A DNA stretch of 64,000 nt, taken from assembly GCA_023953695.1 (NCBI GenBank), contig JAMLJG010000002.1:62001-126000 (forward strand), written 5' to 3'. Below, one piece after another: positions 41,671 to 50,867 of this stretch. The DNA comes from Kiritimatiellia bacterium. Its GTDB lineage: Bacteria; Verrucomicrobiota; Kiritimatiellia; CAIVKH01. Position 1 is the first letter of the stretch; each line of letters starts with the position of its first letter. The notes beneath the pieces were generated by a model. It searched no databases. It saw nothing but the letters and a program-made list of their open reading frames with translations, and was not told where the DNA came from. The position numbers were made by a program, and so were the translations under genes.

Positions 41671-42398
41671 GATTGCGGAATCGGGGTTTGGGCGAGCATT
41701 TGTTTATACACAAGTTCGGCGAGCGGCAGAAGATTTCGCACATCTTCCGCGTTGTATGCCAAGAGAACCTCGCGCGCTTCGGTGGAGCCCCATTGCCACT
41801 CTCGCCACAGACGCACTGCATCCCACCCTCCGAGTCCCATTGTCTCTGCACTTCGCTCCAGGCCGACTTGCCACTCGATATGCTTCAGCCCTCCCCGATA
41901 ACCGAGGCGATACAGGGGAAAGCGGAGATCGAGCTGAAGATGGTTCTGGAGGCGATGCGTGAACCGCTCGCGCAGCAGAGGGAGGTCGAAAAGGGCCCCG
42001 TTATAGGACACCAGAAGCGGAAATTGCTCCAGGAAATCGGCGGCATCCTGCATATTTTCATCGGCGACAAAATGATGGACCCTATGCCCGTCGAAGGCGC
42101 CGATTACGGTGATGGAGTCCGGCTCGGTCCTGCCGTCGGTTTCAATATCTACAAAAGCTGCACGATCCTTCAGGTCTCCCCACGCGCGCCACTTGTGCAC
42201 ATGGCTCAACGCCTGGTCAAAGAATGACCAGTTGCCCGCCGCGTGTGCTGCGAGGGAATCCTCAAGCGCGCGGCGTTGATCCTCGCGGCTGGGTGCGGCT
42301 GCAAGAGCGGCCGACCAATCGGTGCGACCTTGTCGCCACCAACGGCGCTCCGTAGCCTCCCCCACACCCGGAAGATGGAGGAAGGTGTTGCGGAGCAC
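41667..42398 (-). CDS. YprB-type ribonuclease H-like 3'-5' exonuclease domain protein
   Basis: 243 aa. The N-terminus TFLHLPGVGEATERRWW resembles a helix-hairpin-helix lead-in (PGVGEATE). The RNase H-like exonuclease core starts at FVDIETDG near residue 82 (DxE motif), continues with LVSYNGALFDLPLLRERF near 130-147, and ends with LLAYNAEDVRNLLPLAEL (the final acidic D). This is the YprB/RNase_H_2 arrangement, assumed to cleave nucleic acid 3'-5' with two metal ions. It sits between leuD (5-nt gap) and the dehydrogenase (4-nt overlap), so it is co-transcribed with amino-acid genes for no evident reason. Confidence 0.85.
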   Translation of the reverse strand: MLRNTFLHLPGVGEATERRWWRQGRTDWSAALAAAPSREDQRRALEDSLAAHAAGNWSFFDQALSHVHKWRAWGDLKDRAAFVDIETDGRTEPDSITVIGAFDGHRVHHFVADENMQDAADFLEQFPLLVSYNGALFDLPLLRERFTHRLQNHLQLDLRFPLYRLGYRGGLKHIEWQVGLERSAETMGLGGWDAVRLWREWQWGSTEAREVLLAYNAEDVRNLLPLAELVYKQMLAQTPIPQS

Positions 42399-42403
42399 GG
42401 CGG

Positions 42404-43045
42404 CTAAGCCCGATACATTTGTGGATTGTGCTGCTTCTCGAAGGCGGTGATGCTCGCTTCGTGTTCCAGGGAGAGCGCGATGTCATCCAGTCCGTGGCGC
42501 AAATGCTTCTTCACCACGGGATCAATCTCGAAGTGAAAAGCCAGCTCTTCGGGCAGGTGCAGAACGAGGCGCTGCTCATCGAGATCAACCGTAGCCTCAA
42601 GACCGCTATTGCGCTCGACCATTTCGAATATTTTGTCCACCTCGGGCGCTTCCAACTCAATCGTGAGGAGTCCATTTTTGACCGAGTTGTTGCGGAAGAT
42701 ATCGGCAAACCCCGGCACCTGAGCTCCGCCGATTTCCTGGCGCGGCGCAATGATGGTGCGGAAGCCGTATTGCATGACGGCCCACACCGCGTGTTCGCGG
42801 CTCGATCCGCAACCAAAGTTGTTGCGGGCGACGAGAATGGAGGCGCCCTGATAGCGCGGAAAGTTCAAAACGAACTGCGGATCGGGTTCGCCATCGGGCA
42901 GATAGCGCCAATCAAAGAAGAGACTTTCGCCAAAGCCCGTGCGTTTGATGGACTTCAAGAACTGCTTCGGAATGATGGCGTCTGTATCCACGTTGGCGCG
43001 ATCCAGAATGGCCACCAGGCCGCGATGTGATGAAAATGGTTCCAT
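42404..43045 (-). CDS. leuD: 3-isopropylmalate dehydratase small subunit
   Basis: 213 aa. Swivel domain of isopropylmalate isomerase. Visible motifs: [20 protein letters not shown] at the N-terminus, [20 protein letters not shown] (substrate-binding loop) near residues 73-92, and [15 protein letters not shown]. Together with LeuC it interconverts 2- and 3-isopropylmalate in leucine synthesis in the cytoplasm. Length is typical of the bacterial LeuD of the longer type. It lies 16 nt downstream of leuC. Confidence 0.95.
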   Translation of the reverse strand: MEPFSSHRGLVAILDRANVDTDAIIPKQFLKSIKRTGFGESLFFDWRYLPDGEPDPQFVLNFPRYQGASILVARNNFGCGSSREHAVWAVMQYGFRTIIAPRQEIGGAQVPGFADIFRNNSVKNGLLTIELEAPEVDKIFEMVERNSGLEATVDLDEQRLVLHLPEELAFHFEIDPVVKKHLRHGLDDIALSLEHEASITAFEKQHNPQMYRA

Positions 43046-43061
43046 GATTTTTCCTCTTCGA

Positions 43062-44483
43062 TCAGGCGTTCAGCGCTTTCAGGCCGTCCCAGTTGCGAAT
43101 GTCAACAAAGTGACCTTCCACCGCGGCCGCAGCGGCCATTTCCGGGCTGACCAAGTGCGTGCGGCCGCCCTTGCCCTGGCGTCCTTCGAAGTTTCGGTTC
43201 GATGTGGATGCGCTGCGCTCGCCCGGCTTCAACTGGTCCGGGTTCATGCCCAAGCACATGCTGCACCCGGCATGGCGCCACTCCGCGCCGAAGTCGGTCA
43301 TGATTTTATCGAGACCTTCCGCCTCCGCTTGACGGCGAACCTGCTGTGAGCTCGGCACCACCATCACGCGGACAGAATCGGCTTTGCGGCGACCCTTCAC
43401 CAGTTTGGCAACTTTCCGCAGATCCTCGATGCGCGCGTTGGTGCAGCTTCCGATAAAGATAGTGTTGGGCCGGATGTCCGTCATTTTCATGCCGGGCTTC
43501 AGGTCCATATATTCCAGAGCCTGTTCGACATCGCGGCGGCTGTAGCCCGGAACCTTGTCGGGATCCGGAACCACGCCGGTGACATCGGTCACCATGCCGG
43601 GGCTTGTGCCCCACGTCACTTGCGGGGCGATTTCCGCGGTGTTGATCGTGATCACGCGATCAAACTCGGCGCCATCCTCGGTTGGAAGCGTTCTCCAATA
43701 GGCAATCGCTTTGTCCAGCGCCTCGCCGCGCGGCGCGTAGGGGCGATCGCCCTTCGCGATGTATTCAAATGTCGTATCGTCTGGCGCAATCATGCCCGCG
43801 CGGGCGCCACCTTCGATGCTCATGTTACAGATCGTCATGCGCGCTTCCATGGAGAGGGCGCGCACGGCTTCACCGCAATACTCCATGACATAGCCGGTGC
43901 CGCCAGCGGTTCCGATCAGACCGATCAACTTCATGACCATGTCTTTGGACGTGCAACCCGGCTGTAAACGGCCCGTGAATTCCACTTTGAACGTCTTGGT
44001 AGGCGTCTGGCGCAGCGTTTGCGTGGCCAATACGTGCTCGACTTCCGACGTTCCAATTCCGAATCCAAGGCCGCCAAATGCGCCGTGCGTGGACGTGTGC
44101 GAATCGCCGCACACCACCGTTAAACCCGGTAGCGTGATGCCCATTTCAGGACCGATCGCGTGCACGATGCCCTGATGGCCTGTCGCGTAATCAAAAAGAG
44201 TTACCCCATTCTCTCGGCAGTTCTTGATCAGCGCTTCTACTTGCGCCTTGGAAATCGGGTCTTTGATGTTGAACGGATCGTCCGTGGGGACATTGTGGTC
44301 CAACGTCGAAAACGTCAATTCAGGCCGACGCACAGTGCGCTTGCTCAAGCGGAGCCCCTCAAAAGCCTGCGGACTGGTCACTTCGTGAACCAAATGCCGG
44401 TCAATGTAAAGGAGCACGGTGCCATCTGGCAGCGTTTTTACAACGTGGGCATCCCAAACCTTCTTGAATAATGTCTTTGCCAT
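43062..44483 (-). CDS. leuC: 3-isopropylmalate dehydratase large subunit
   Basis: 473 aa, full length. Aconitase-type [4Fe-4S] cluster cysteines lie in [14 protein letters not shown] near residue 345 and [12 protein letters not shown] near 406. [20 protein letters not shown] and LDHNVPTDD are substrate- and cluster-binding segments. It forms the catalytic half of isopropylmalate isomerase. Order on the strand is ilvB, ilvN, leuC, leuD with gaps of 32, 54 and 16 nt. leuA, leuB and ilvC are not in the window. Confidence 0.96.
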   Translation of the reverse strand: MAKTLFKKVWDAHVVKTLPDGTVLLYIDRHLVHEVTSPQAFEGLRLSKRTVRRPELTFSTLDHNVPTDDPFNIKDPISKAQVEALIKNCRENGVTLFDYATGHQGIVHAIGPEMGITLPGLTVVCGDSHTSTHGAFGGLGFGIGTSEVEHVLATQTLRQTPTKTFKVEFTGRLQPGCTSKDMVMKLIGLIGTAGGTGYVMEYCGEAVRALSMEARMTICNMSIEGGARAGMIAPDDTTFEYIAKGDRPYAPRGEALDKAIAYWRTLPTEDGAEFDRVITINTAEIAPQVTWGTSPGMVTDVTGVVPDPDKVPGYSRRDVEQALEYMDLKPGMKMTDIRPNTIFIGSCTNARIEDLRKVAKLVKGRRKADSVRVMVVPSSQQVRRQAEAEGLDKIMTDFGAEWRHAGCSMCLGMNPDQLKPGERSASTSNRNFEGRQGKGGRTHLVSPEMAAAAAVEGHFVDIRNWDGLKALNA

Positions 44484-44537
44484 AGCGGAGGACTTTTACT
44501 CCCACCCCACCCACAGTTCAAGGCCAGAACAGCGAAA

Positions 44538-45065
44538 TCAGGTGAGTCCTTCGCCGCGCGCCATCAAGACTTTCCCCGTGCGGACCAGCTCGATGATCGG
44601 AAACTTGCTCAGCATCCCGATCAAAGCGTTCAGCTTTTCGCTGCTGCCGGTGCATTGCAGAATCATGGAGCTATCGGTCAGGTCCACATTCTTGCATTTG
44701 AAATGCTCGCCAATCTGCAGCACTTCCGCGCGATGTTCGGTCCCCACACCCACCTTGATGAGCGCAAGTTCCTTCACCACCGTCTCCGCGTCCGTTTGGT
44801 CCACACAGCGGAGCACGTCAATTAACTTGCTCGTCTGGCGGATGATTTGCTCCATCCCCTCCGCGTTGCCGCTCAACCCGATGGTCATACGAGAAAACTT
44901 TCCATCCATCGCCGGAGACACCACGAGCGACTCGATGTTGTAACCGCGGCGGGCAAAAACCTGCGCGACCCGCGCGAGAACACCCGGTTTGTTGGCCACA
45001 TACACACTAATTGTGTGCAGACCGGAAGAGTGGGCAATGTGCGGATTAACCGTAGAACTTGTCAT
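44538..45065 (-). CDS. ilvN: Acetolactate synthase small (regulatory) subunit
   Basis: 175 aa. The N-terminal ACT domain (HTISVYVANKPGVLARVAQV, RRGYNIESLVVSP) binds valine for feedback inhibition. A C-terminal ACT-like domain (VVKELALIKVG to FPIIELVRTGKVLMARG) is present, as in full-length IlvN/IlvH. It stabilises and regulates the IlvB catalytic subunit encoded 32 nt upstream. Confidence 0.94.
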   Translation of the reverse strand: MTSSTVNPHIAHSSGLHTISVYVANKPGVLARVAQVFARRGYNIESLVVSPAMDGKFSRMTIGLSGNAEGMEQIIRQTSKLIDVLRCVDQTDAETVVKELALIKVGVGTEHRAEVLQIGEHFKCKNVDLTDSSMILQCTGSSEKLNALIGMLSKFPIIELVRTGKVLMARGEGLT

Positions 45066-45097
45066 GACAGCACCTATTCTCTTTCTAAATCAAAACC

Positions 45098-46906
45098 TCA
45101 AGTTGAGCCCGTAGGCTTATCCATCTTGTGCTTGGGCGCCTCCAGGAGCATGTCCTCGATCGGACGCCCCGCCGGGATCATCGGATACACATTGTCGGCC
45201 TTCTCCACCTCGGCATTGATCACCGAAGGACCGTCGTTGTAGTCCATCGCCCGCTTCAGAATCTTGCGAATGTCCGCGCCGCGTTTGAGCGTGAAGCCCT
45301 TTGCGCCCGGATAGGCCTCTGCCAATTGGGCGAAGTCCGGATTGCCCTCGAGATCCACCCCGCTCTCGCGGTTTTCAAAGAACAACTCCTGCCACTGGCG
45401 CACCATTCCGAGATAGTGGTTATTCAGCACCAACACCTTCACCGGCAGTTTGTGCACAGCCGCCGTCGCCAACTCGCACATCGTCATTTGGAAGCCGCCA
45501 TCGCCGACCACTGCCCACACCTGATCCTTGGGCGATGCGAACTGCGCGCCAATCGCAGCGGGGAATCCATAGCCCATCGTGCCTGCACCACCCGAGCTCA
45601 GCCAGCCGTCCGGCCGCTCGCTCTTGTAGAACTGAGCCGCCCACATCTGATGCTGACCCACATCCGTCGAAACAATCGCTTTGCCGCCCGTCAGTTTATA
45701 CAGCTCATCCAGAATGTGCTGCATCTTGAGTCCGCCATACTTCTTGTACTTGAGCGGGAACTTCTTCTTGTAGCCATCCAGCTTGTTGAGCCAATCCTCC
45801 GTATTGAGCTTGCTCACCAGCGGGATCAACGCCTCGAGAATCTCCTTCGCGTCACCCACCGCATAGTGGTGCACGCGGATCATCTTGTTGATCTCCGCCG
45901 CATCAATATCAATGTGGATTCGCACCGCATCTTTGCAGAACTTCGGAGCCTGACCGATGATGCGGTCGTCATAGCGCGATCCAATCGAGATGATCAAATC
46001 GCACTCCACCACCGCTTTGTTCGCCGGCACCGTGCCGTGCATGCCCAACATGCCCAACGCCAGCGGATGCGACTCCGGAATGGCCCCCTTGCCCAGCAAA
46101 GTCGTCGTCACCGGCGCCTGAAGCGTCTCCGCCAAGCGCCGAACGTGATCCCACGCCCGCGCGATCAAAGCGCCGTGCCCCGCGAGAATCAGCGGGCGCT
46201 TCGATTTGCGCAGCGCATTGGCAATTGCCTGCACCTTGGAGTGATCCACCGGGAGCACTGGATTGTAGCCCGGCAAATCCAGAGGCGGATTGAGGTCGGA
46301 CGTACACGGACCCGAGCTGATATCCTTCGGAATATCAATCAACACCGGCCCCGGTCGCCCGGTGCTGGCAATGTGAAACGCCTCCTTGACGATCCGCGGC
46401 AGATCATTCGTTGTCTTGGCCAAATAGCTGTGCTTCACCACCGGCATCGAAATGCCAAACACGTCCGCTTCCTGGAACGCATCCTTGCCCAACATGGGCG
46501 AAATCGTCTGGCCCGTCAGCACCACCATCGGCACCGAATCCATACCCGCAGTCATAATGCCCGTCACCGTATTCGTCGCACCCGGCCCACTCGTCACCAA
46601 CACCACACCGGGCTTGCCCGCCACGCGCGCGTAACCATCCGCAATGTGCGTGGCACCCTGCTCGTGCCGCACCAACACCATCTTGATCTTCGTGCCCGTC
46701 GTGATCAGCGCGTCAAAAATCGGGATCGCAGCGCCACCAGAGAGACCAAAAATGTGCTCCACTCCTTCCCGCTCCAAAACCTTCACGATCGCCTGCGCAC
46801 CATCCATCGTCTCTTTGGAAACGGACGGAGCCTTCACTTCCAACCCCGGCGTCGGGGTCGTCGCGGAACTATTCGTGTTTTTTTCCTCAGTCGCACTTGT
46901 GCTCAT
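45098..46906 (-). CDS. ilvB: Acetolactate synthase large (catalytic) subunit
   Basis: 602 aa, including a 30-residue polar N-terminal extension before [18 protein letters not shown]. The catalytic Glu is in [17 protein letters not shown] near residue 85. The ThDP/Mg2+ motif is [18 protein letters not shown] near 465, continuing to [13 protein letters not shown]. The FAD-binding middle domain includes [10 protein letters not shown]. It condenses pyruvate (or pyruvate plus 2-oxobutyrate) in branched-chain amino-acid synthesis. RBS GAGAGGTGATCT precedes the ATG. Likely first gene of the operon running down to 40738. Confidence 0.96.
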   Translation of the reverse strand: MSTSATEEKNTNSSATTPTPGLEVKAPSVSKETMDGAQAIVKVLEREGVEHIFGLSGGAAIPIFDALITTGTKIKMVLVRHEQGATHIADGYARVAGKPGVVLVTSGPGATNTVTGIMTAGMDSVPMVVLTGQTISPMLGKDAFQEADVFGISMPVVKHSYLAKTTNDLPRIVKEAFHIASTGRPGPVLIDIPKDISSGPCTSDLNPPLDLPGYNPVLPVDHSKVQAIANALRKSKRPLILAGHGALIARAWDHVRRLAETLQAPVTTTLLGKGAIPESHPLALGMLGMHGTVPANKAVVECDLIISIGSRYDDRIIGQAPKFCKDAVRIHIDIDAAEINKMIRVHHYAVGDAKEILEALIPLVSKLNTEDWLNKLDGYKKKFPLKYKKYGGLKMQHILDELYKLTGGKAIVSTDVGQHQMWAAQFYKSERPDGWLSSGGAGTMGYGFPAAIGAQFASPKDQVWAVVGDGGFQMTMCELATAAVHKLPVKVLVLNNHYLGMVRQWQELFFENRESGVDLEGNPDFAQLAEAYPGAKGFTLKRGADIRKILKRAMDYNDGPSVINAEVEKADNVYPMIPAGRPIEDMLLEAPKHKMDKPTGST

Positions 46907-46928
46907 AGATCACCTCTCGAATAAACGT

Positions 46929-46956
46929 AAAATAACATCGCAAACGGAATGCGCAA
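46929..46956 (-). promoter_or_regulatory. Candidate sigma-70 promoter for ilvB
   Basis: On the minus strand TTGCGC (46951-46956), 16 nt, then TATTTT (46929-46934), about 22 nt upstream of the ilvB ATG. The match is moderate. An inverted repeat CGGAAT/ATTCCG overlaps the -35 side. No leader peptide rich in Leu/Val/Ile codons was found. Confidence 0.4.
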
Positions 46957-47075
46957 TAAAATTCCGCATGATTTTCTGCCAACTTTCGTTATCCACCTAT
47001 TACAAGCGGAAATTTGACCCCCCTTTTTCGACAAAAGCACGACACTCGTCACAAGAGTTCAAACATTATTCCCCA

Positions 47076-47870
47076 TCAACGACTACAACTCGCGCTCCAG
47101 ATGCGAACAGCGGCCCCAATCGCCAGAGAAAAGGATTCGGCCGCGCTGCCACCATTCACCGAAAGCTCCACCAATCCGGAGGATTCGACCACGGCCACGG
47201 GCCGACCCGCCCGCGCACTGGCATAGGATGCGGAAAGCGATTCGACTCCAAACGAGCCGCACTCAACCGAAACGCTTCTGCGCGGCCACGAAACGAGCGC
47301 TGCAGGAATGTTGCTCACTGCGTTCCCGAAATGGTCGAGGTGTACAATCTCCCCTCGAATCTCGCCGCGCGCCCTGCGCGGCGTCGGCCAGGCAAAACGA
47401 ACAGGCTCCACCTCCACCCGGGCCAACCGCTCCCGAGGCGCGCCGGAAGCCAACAGACCCGCAGCATACGCAAACACATCGCGCCCGTGAAACGTCTCCC
47501 CCACGCCGCCCGGCCGCCGAGTGGAAGGCGCAATCTTCCACGCAGTCCAACTGCGCGCCTCCCTTAACACCCACGAAAACAAACCGTTGTCCGGCCCCAA
47601 CAGCCAGCGCCCATCCGCCCGAATCAACAGCGGCTTTCGACTCGAACCCACGCCGGGATCCACCACCGCCACGTGAACGGTTCCCTTCGGAAAGAGATTC
47701 CAATAGCGCCGGAGCGCCCAAGCGCCAGCCCGCACGTCCTGCGGCGGAATCTCGTGTGTCGCATCCACAACCACCACCTCGCGACACGCCGACAGCAACA
47801 CCCCCTTCATCGCCGCCGCATATCCATCGGCCGTCCCAAAATCGCTCATCAGCGTGACCACCGAACTCAT
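47076..47870 (-). CDS. SAM hydroxide adenosyltransferase (DUF62 family)
   Basis: 264 aa. Family hallmarks: TLMSDFGTADGYAAAMKGV at the N-terminus, VVVDATHEIPPQDVRAGAW, VHVAVVDPGVGSSRKPLL near residue 90, LLGPDNGLFSWVL, and VHLDHFGNAVSNIP. Characterised members use water/hydroxide to cleave S-adenosylmethionine to adenosine and methionine; the fluorinase/chlorinase branch carries an extra 23-residue loop that is not seen here, so hydrolase activity is expected. Cytoplasmic. It is upstream of ilvB by 168 nt and divergent from folE. Confidence 0.88.
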   Translation of the reverse strand: MSSVVTLMSDFGTADGYAAAMKGVLLSACREVVVVDATHEIPPQDVRAGAWALRRYWNLFPKGTVHVAVVDPGVGSSRKPLLIRADGRWLLGPDNGLFSWVLREARSWTAWKIAPSTRRPGGVGETFHGRDVFAYAAGLLASGAPRERLARVEVEPVRFAWPTPRRARGEIRGEIVHLDHFGNAVSNIPAALVSWPRRSVSVECGSFGVESLSASYASARAGRPVAVVESSGLVELSVNGGSAAESFSLAIGAAVRIWSASCSR

Positions 47871-48012
47871 CGCTCACTCCCCAAATAAATGTCCGCGCAA
47901 GGATACTCCAACCGCTGCGACAAACCAATAGCAACCCGGCCTGGGAAATTGCGCGTGGCCAATCGCGCCAGTTCTCCTACACTGGTCCCCTCAGCAATTA
48001 GAGGTGAATGAA

Positions 48013-48576
48013 ATGGATATGGAAGAACTCGTGCGACAACAACTCGTCGCCCTCGGCGAAAATCCCAATCGCGAAGGCCTTGTCAAAACCCCTCATCGCG
48101 TCGCTGAATCCCTCAAATTCCTCACTCGCGGCTATCGCATGTCAGAAGAGGACGTGATCAACGGAGCCCTCTTCCAAGCGGAATCCGACCACATGGTCAT
48201 CGTCAAAGACATCGAAATCTACAGCCTCTGCGAACACCACATGCTCCCATTCTTCGGGCGCTGCCACATCGGCTATATCCCCCGCGACAAAGTGATCGGC
48301 GTCAGCAAACTCGCCCGGATCGCCGACATGTTTGCTCGCAGGCTCCAAATCCAAGAGCGCCTCACCCAGCAAATCGCCGACTCACTCATGAAGCACCTCA
48401 ACCCCCTCGGCGTCGGCGTCGTCATCGAAGCCCGCCACCTCTGCATGATGATGCGCGGCGTCGAAAAGCAAAACTCCTTCATGATGACCTCCGCCGTGCG
48501 CGGCTGCATCCTCCAATCCTCAGCCACCCGCGCCGAATTCTTCAATCTCATCCAAAGCAACGCCCGACACACCTGA
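48013..48576 (+). CDS. folE: GTP cyclohydrolase I
   Basis: 187 aa from the ATG at 48013, chosen because GAGGTG ends 6 nt upstream; in-frame GTG (48004) and ATG (48019) are alternatives. Zinc and active-site motifs are in [20 protein letters not shown] (Cys and two His), [20 protein letters not shown], and [15 protein letters not shown] (second zinc Cys). It converts GTP to dihydroneopterin triphosphate, the first step of folate synthesis. folB is separate, at 60879. It ends before two TTCCAA hairpins that may act as its terminator. Confidence 0.95.
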   Translation: MDMEELVRQQLVALGENPNREGLVKTPHRVAESLKFLTRGYRMSEEDVINGALFQAESDHMVIVKDIEIYSLCEHHMLPFFGRCHIGYIPRDKVIGVSKLARIADMFARRLQIQERLTQQIADSLMKHLNPLGVGVVIEARHLCMMMRGVEKQNSFMMTSAVRGCILQSSATRAEFFNLIQSNARHT

Positions 48577-48591
48577 CCCGATCCGCAAAAG

Positions 48592-48638
48592 TTCCAACGA
48601 TTGGAAAAACGTCGCGCGACGACTTCCAACGCTTGGAA
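48592..48638. repeat. Pair of TTCCAA-N3-TTGGAA hairpins after folE
   Basis: TTCCAA-CGA-TTGGAA (48592-48606) and TTCCAA-CGC-TTGGAA (48624-48638), each followed by an A run, are 32 nt apart in the convergent spacer between folE and the sigma-54 regulator. The short, conserved form suggests a genome-wide intergenic element. Terminator activity is possible, but the stems are short. Confidence 0.65.
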
Positions 48639-48682
48639 AAAGGCGGGGAGACTTCCTGAAGGCGCGATCCGCAAGCGCGCGA

Positions 48683-50047
48683 TCACTCTTCCGCATCGGG
48701 CAGTTTGCGATAGAGCGTGGCGAGGCTGATGTTCAACGCCTTCGCCGCCTGCTCTTTGTCGCCATCAAAGCTCTTGAGAACCTGACTCAAATACTCGCGC
48801 TCCTTCGCCCGCAAGAAGAAGCGGAGCGAGCGGCCTTTCATATCCGAATCCAGCACATCCTCCGCTGGCAGAGCGGAAACCGCGTTCAATATCTTCACCG
48901 GCAAGTCGTCGCGCTGAATCACACCTTCATTGGCAAAGGCCAGCGCGTGCCGAGCCGCATTCTGCAATTCGCGCACATTGCCCGGCCAATCGTAGCGCTC
49001 CAACGCAATCGCGGCGGCAGGATCAACCGACGGCATCGGATCGTTTGCGCGAAGTTCGTGGCGCAGAAAGTGGTTAAATAGCGGCTGGATATCCTCCCGC
49101 CGCTCGCGCAACGGCGCCAACTCAATCGGAATCACGCTGAGACGATAGTACAAATCCTCGCGGAAGGCCTGTGTCTTGATCAGCTCCTCCAGTTTGTCGT
49201 TCGTCGCCGCAATCACCCGGACATCCACCGCCGTGGAATCATTGCTCCCCACGCGCCGCACCTGGCGATCCTGCAACACGCGCAGCAGCTTCGCCTGAAT
49301 CCCCGCAGGCATCGCTCCAATTTCATCGAGGAAAATGGTCCCGCCGCTCGCCGCCTCAAAGAGTCCCTCCTTGCTCGCCACCGCACCGGTAAAGGCGCCC
49401 TTCACGTGACCAAACATTTCCGATTCGAGCAGGGGCTCCGGCAACGCCGCGCAATTAATGGGAAGAAAGCGACGCCCCTTTCGCGCGCTGTGCGCGTGAA
49501 TCGCCTGCGCAACCAGCTCCTTGCCCGTTCCGCTCTCCCCCGTAATCAACACCGTGGCGTCTGTTCGCGCGACTCGCCCGATAATCTCGCAAACACGCCG
49601 CATGGCCGGACTCTCGGCCACAATGTTTTCAAACTGATAGCGGGTCTCCAATTGCCGGCGCAGATCCTCATTCTCATTGTGCACCCGCGTATATTCCAGC
49701 GCGCGCTGAACCGTCATCAGCAACTCGTCCACTTTGAACGGCTTGGTCACATAATCGAACGCGCCCTCTTTCATCGCATTCACCGCCGTCTCGACCGAGC
49801 CATAGGCCGTCAACATGATGACCGCCATCTCGGGGCGATTGTGGCGCGCCGTCTTGAGCAGTTGCAACCCATCAACCGGCGCCATGCGAATATCGCTGAT
49901 CATCAAATCAAATCGGTCCCCAAGAAGAACCTCTTGCGCCATCTCGCCGCCGCGAGCCGCAACCGACTCGTGGCCCTCTGATTTCATCAGCGTACTCAGA
50001 ACATTAAGAATGCTAGGCTCGTCATCAACGAGCAAAATGCGCGCCAT
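48683..50047 (-). CDS. Sigma-54-dependent response regulator (NtrC family)
   Basis: 454 aa from the ATG at 50047, 6 nt after GGAGG. REC domain (ILLVDDEPSILNVL; acceptor Asp in LMISDIRMAPVDG near residue 52; VTKPFKVDE). AAA+ domain with Walker A GESGTGKELVAQ, an intact GAFTGA sigma-54 loop in GHVKGAFTGAVASK, Walker B GGTIFLDEIGAMP, and FREDLYYRLSVIPIEL. Fis-type HTH at the C-terminus (KEQAAKALNISLATLYRKL). It is downstream of a histidine-kinase-like gene on the same strand (196-nt gap). It may act at the sigma-54 promoter of amt-glnK at 58735, though that link is inference. Confidence 0.92.
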   Translation of the reverse strand: MARILLVDDEPSILNVLSTLMKSEGHESVAARGGEMAQEVLLGDRFDLMISDIRMAPVDGLQLLKTARHNRPEMAVIMLTAYGSVETAVNAMKEGAFDYVTKPFKVDELLMTVQRALEYTRVHNENEDLRRQLETRYQFENIVAESPAMRRVCEIIGRVARTDATVLITGESGTGKELVAQAIHAHSARKGRRFLPINCAALPEPLLESEMFGHVKGAFTGAVASKEGLFEAASGGTIFLDEIGAMPAGIQAKLLRVLQDRQVRRVGSNDSTAVDVRVIAATNDKLEELIKTQAFREDLYYRLSVIPIELAPLRERREDIQPLFNHFLRHELRANDPMPSVDPAAAIALERYDWPGNVRELQNAARHALAFANEGVIQRDDLPVKILNAVSALPAEDVLDSDMKGRSLRFFLRAKEREYLSQVLKSFDGDKEQAAKALNISLATLYRKLPDAEE

Positions 50048-50243
50048 GCGCAACCTCCACAGTTAGTAACCCACCGCTATTTCTGCCCGACCCCGCCACA
50101 ATACTAGCACAGAGGGCTATTGGGGGTAGCACTATTTCTCATTCTTTCGAAATCGCGGAGGCAGCGCGATGAAATGGCGTCCTTTGAGGGTGGAGGTGTG
50201 GGGACTCTCGCTCTTGTGCTCCGCTTGGCGCGAGGTGGCTATC

Positions 50244-50777
50244 TTAACGAATGCGCTCGTCAGGCACGCTCAGCACGGTCCGAAGATTCGTTTCGGAAAG
50301 CTCCGCAAAGGACTGAAAACGCGCAATCACAGCATCGAGCCGATTCGATTCTTCAATAATCGCGCGGCAGAGCGCATTTTGCTCATCTGCAAGCAACTTC
50401 GAACACTGAGAATCGCCACTCTGCGCCCGATCGCTCAAGCGACTGAGCAACTGCGCCGATCCAGAAATCGCCGCGACCGGATTCCGCACATCATGGGCAA
50501 TTTGGCTGGCCAAACACGCGACGGCGCGCATCTGGCTCACCTCCATTTCCTCGCGGAGTTCGTGCAGGTCATCATGCGAAGGCCGGCGCTCGCCCTTTCG
50601 CCTCCGCACCTGCAGCGCCCCCAAGAGGAAGAGATTGCCAACAGCGAAACCCGTCAACGCCGATACAAACCAAGGAAGCGCCAAGAACAGCTCGGCGATA
50701 ATACTTACCGACGCCGTTACCGCGATTGCGGCAACCGACGGCCACAAAGTGGCCCTTTTCCGTGCAAATCCCTTCAT
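50244..50777 (-). CDS. Membrane histidine kinase-like protein with DHp but no ATPase domain
   Basis: 177 aa from the ATG at 50777 (preceded by GGGAGAGGG); in-frame ATGs at 50795 and 50840 exist. Two transmembrane helices (LWPSVAAIAVTASVSIIAEL, FVSALTGFAVGNLFLLGAL) are followed by a charged linker and a HisKA dimerisation domain: CLASQIAHDVRNPVAAISGS carries the phospho-acceptor His, and the second helix ends near SFAEL. The frame then stops after 21 residues. No N, G1, F or G2 box follows in any frame of the 190-nt gap before the regulator gene. It may be a truncated kinase, or a phosphotransfer scaffold served by another kinase. Confidence 0.75.
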   Translation of the reverse strand: MKGFARKRATLWPSVAAIAVTASVSIIAELFLALPWFVSALTGFAVGNLFLLGALQVRRRKGERRPSHDDLHELREEMEVSQMRAVACLASQIAHDVRNPVAAISGSAQLLSRLSDRAQSGDSQCSKLLADEQNALCRAIIEESNRLDAVIARFQSFAELSETNLRTVLSVPDERIR

Positions 50778-50867
50778 CTGGCCCTCTCCCGCCATGTCGG
50801 CCCAATTCCTTTCTGCGCCTCTGTCCGAATGCTCGGACACTCTCAGAAGGCGCGATCAGGCATTGAA

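Noticed and set aside
45128..46924. Plus-strand open frame of 598 codons
   Set aside because: It lies exactly opposite ilvB, is His/Arg-rich and has no recognisable domain; it is the antisense shadow of ilvB.
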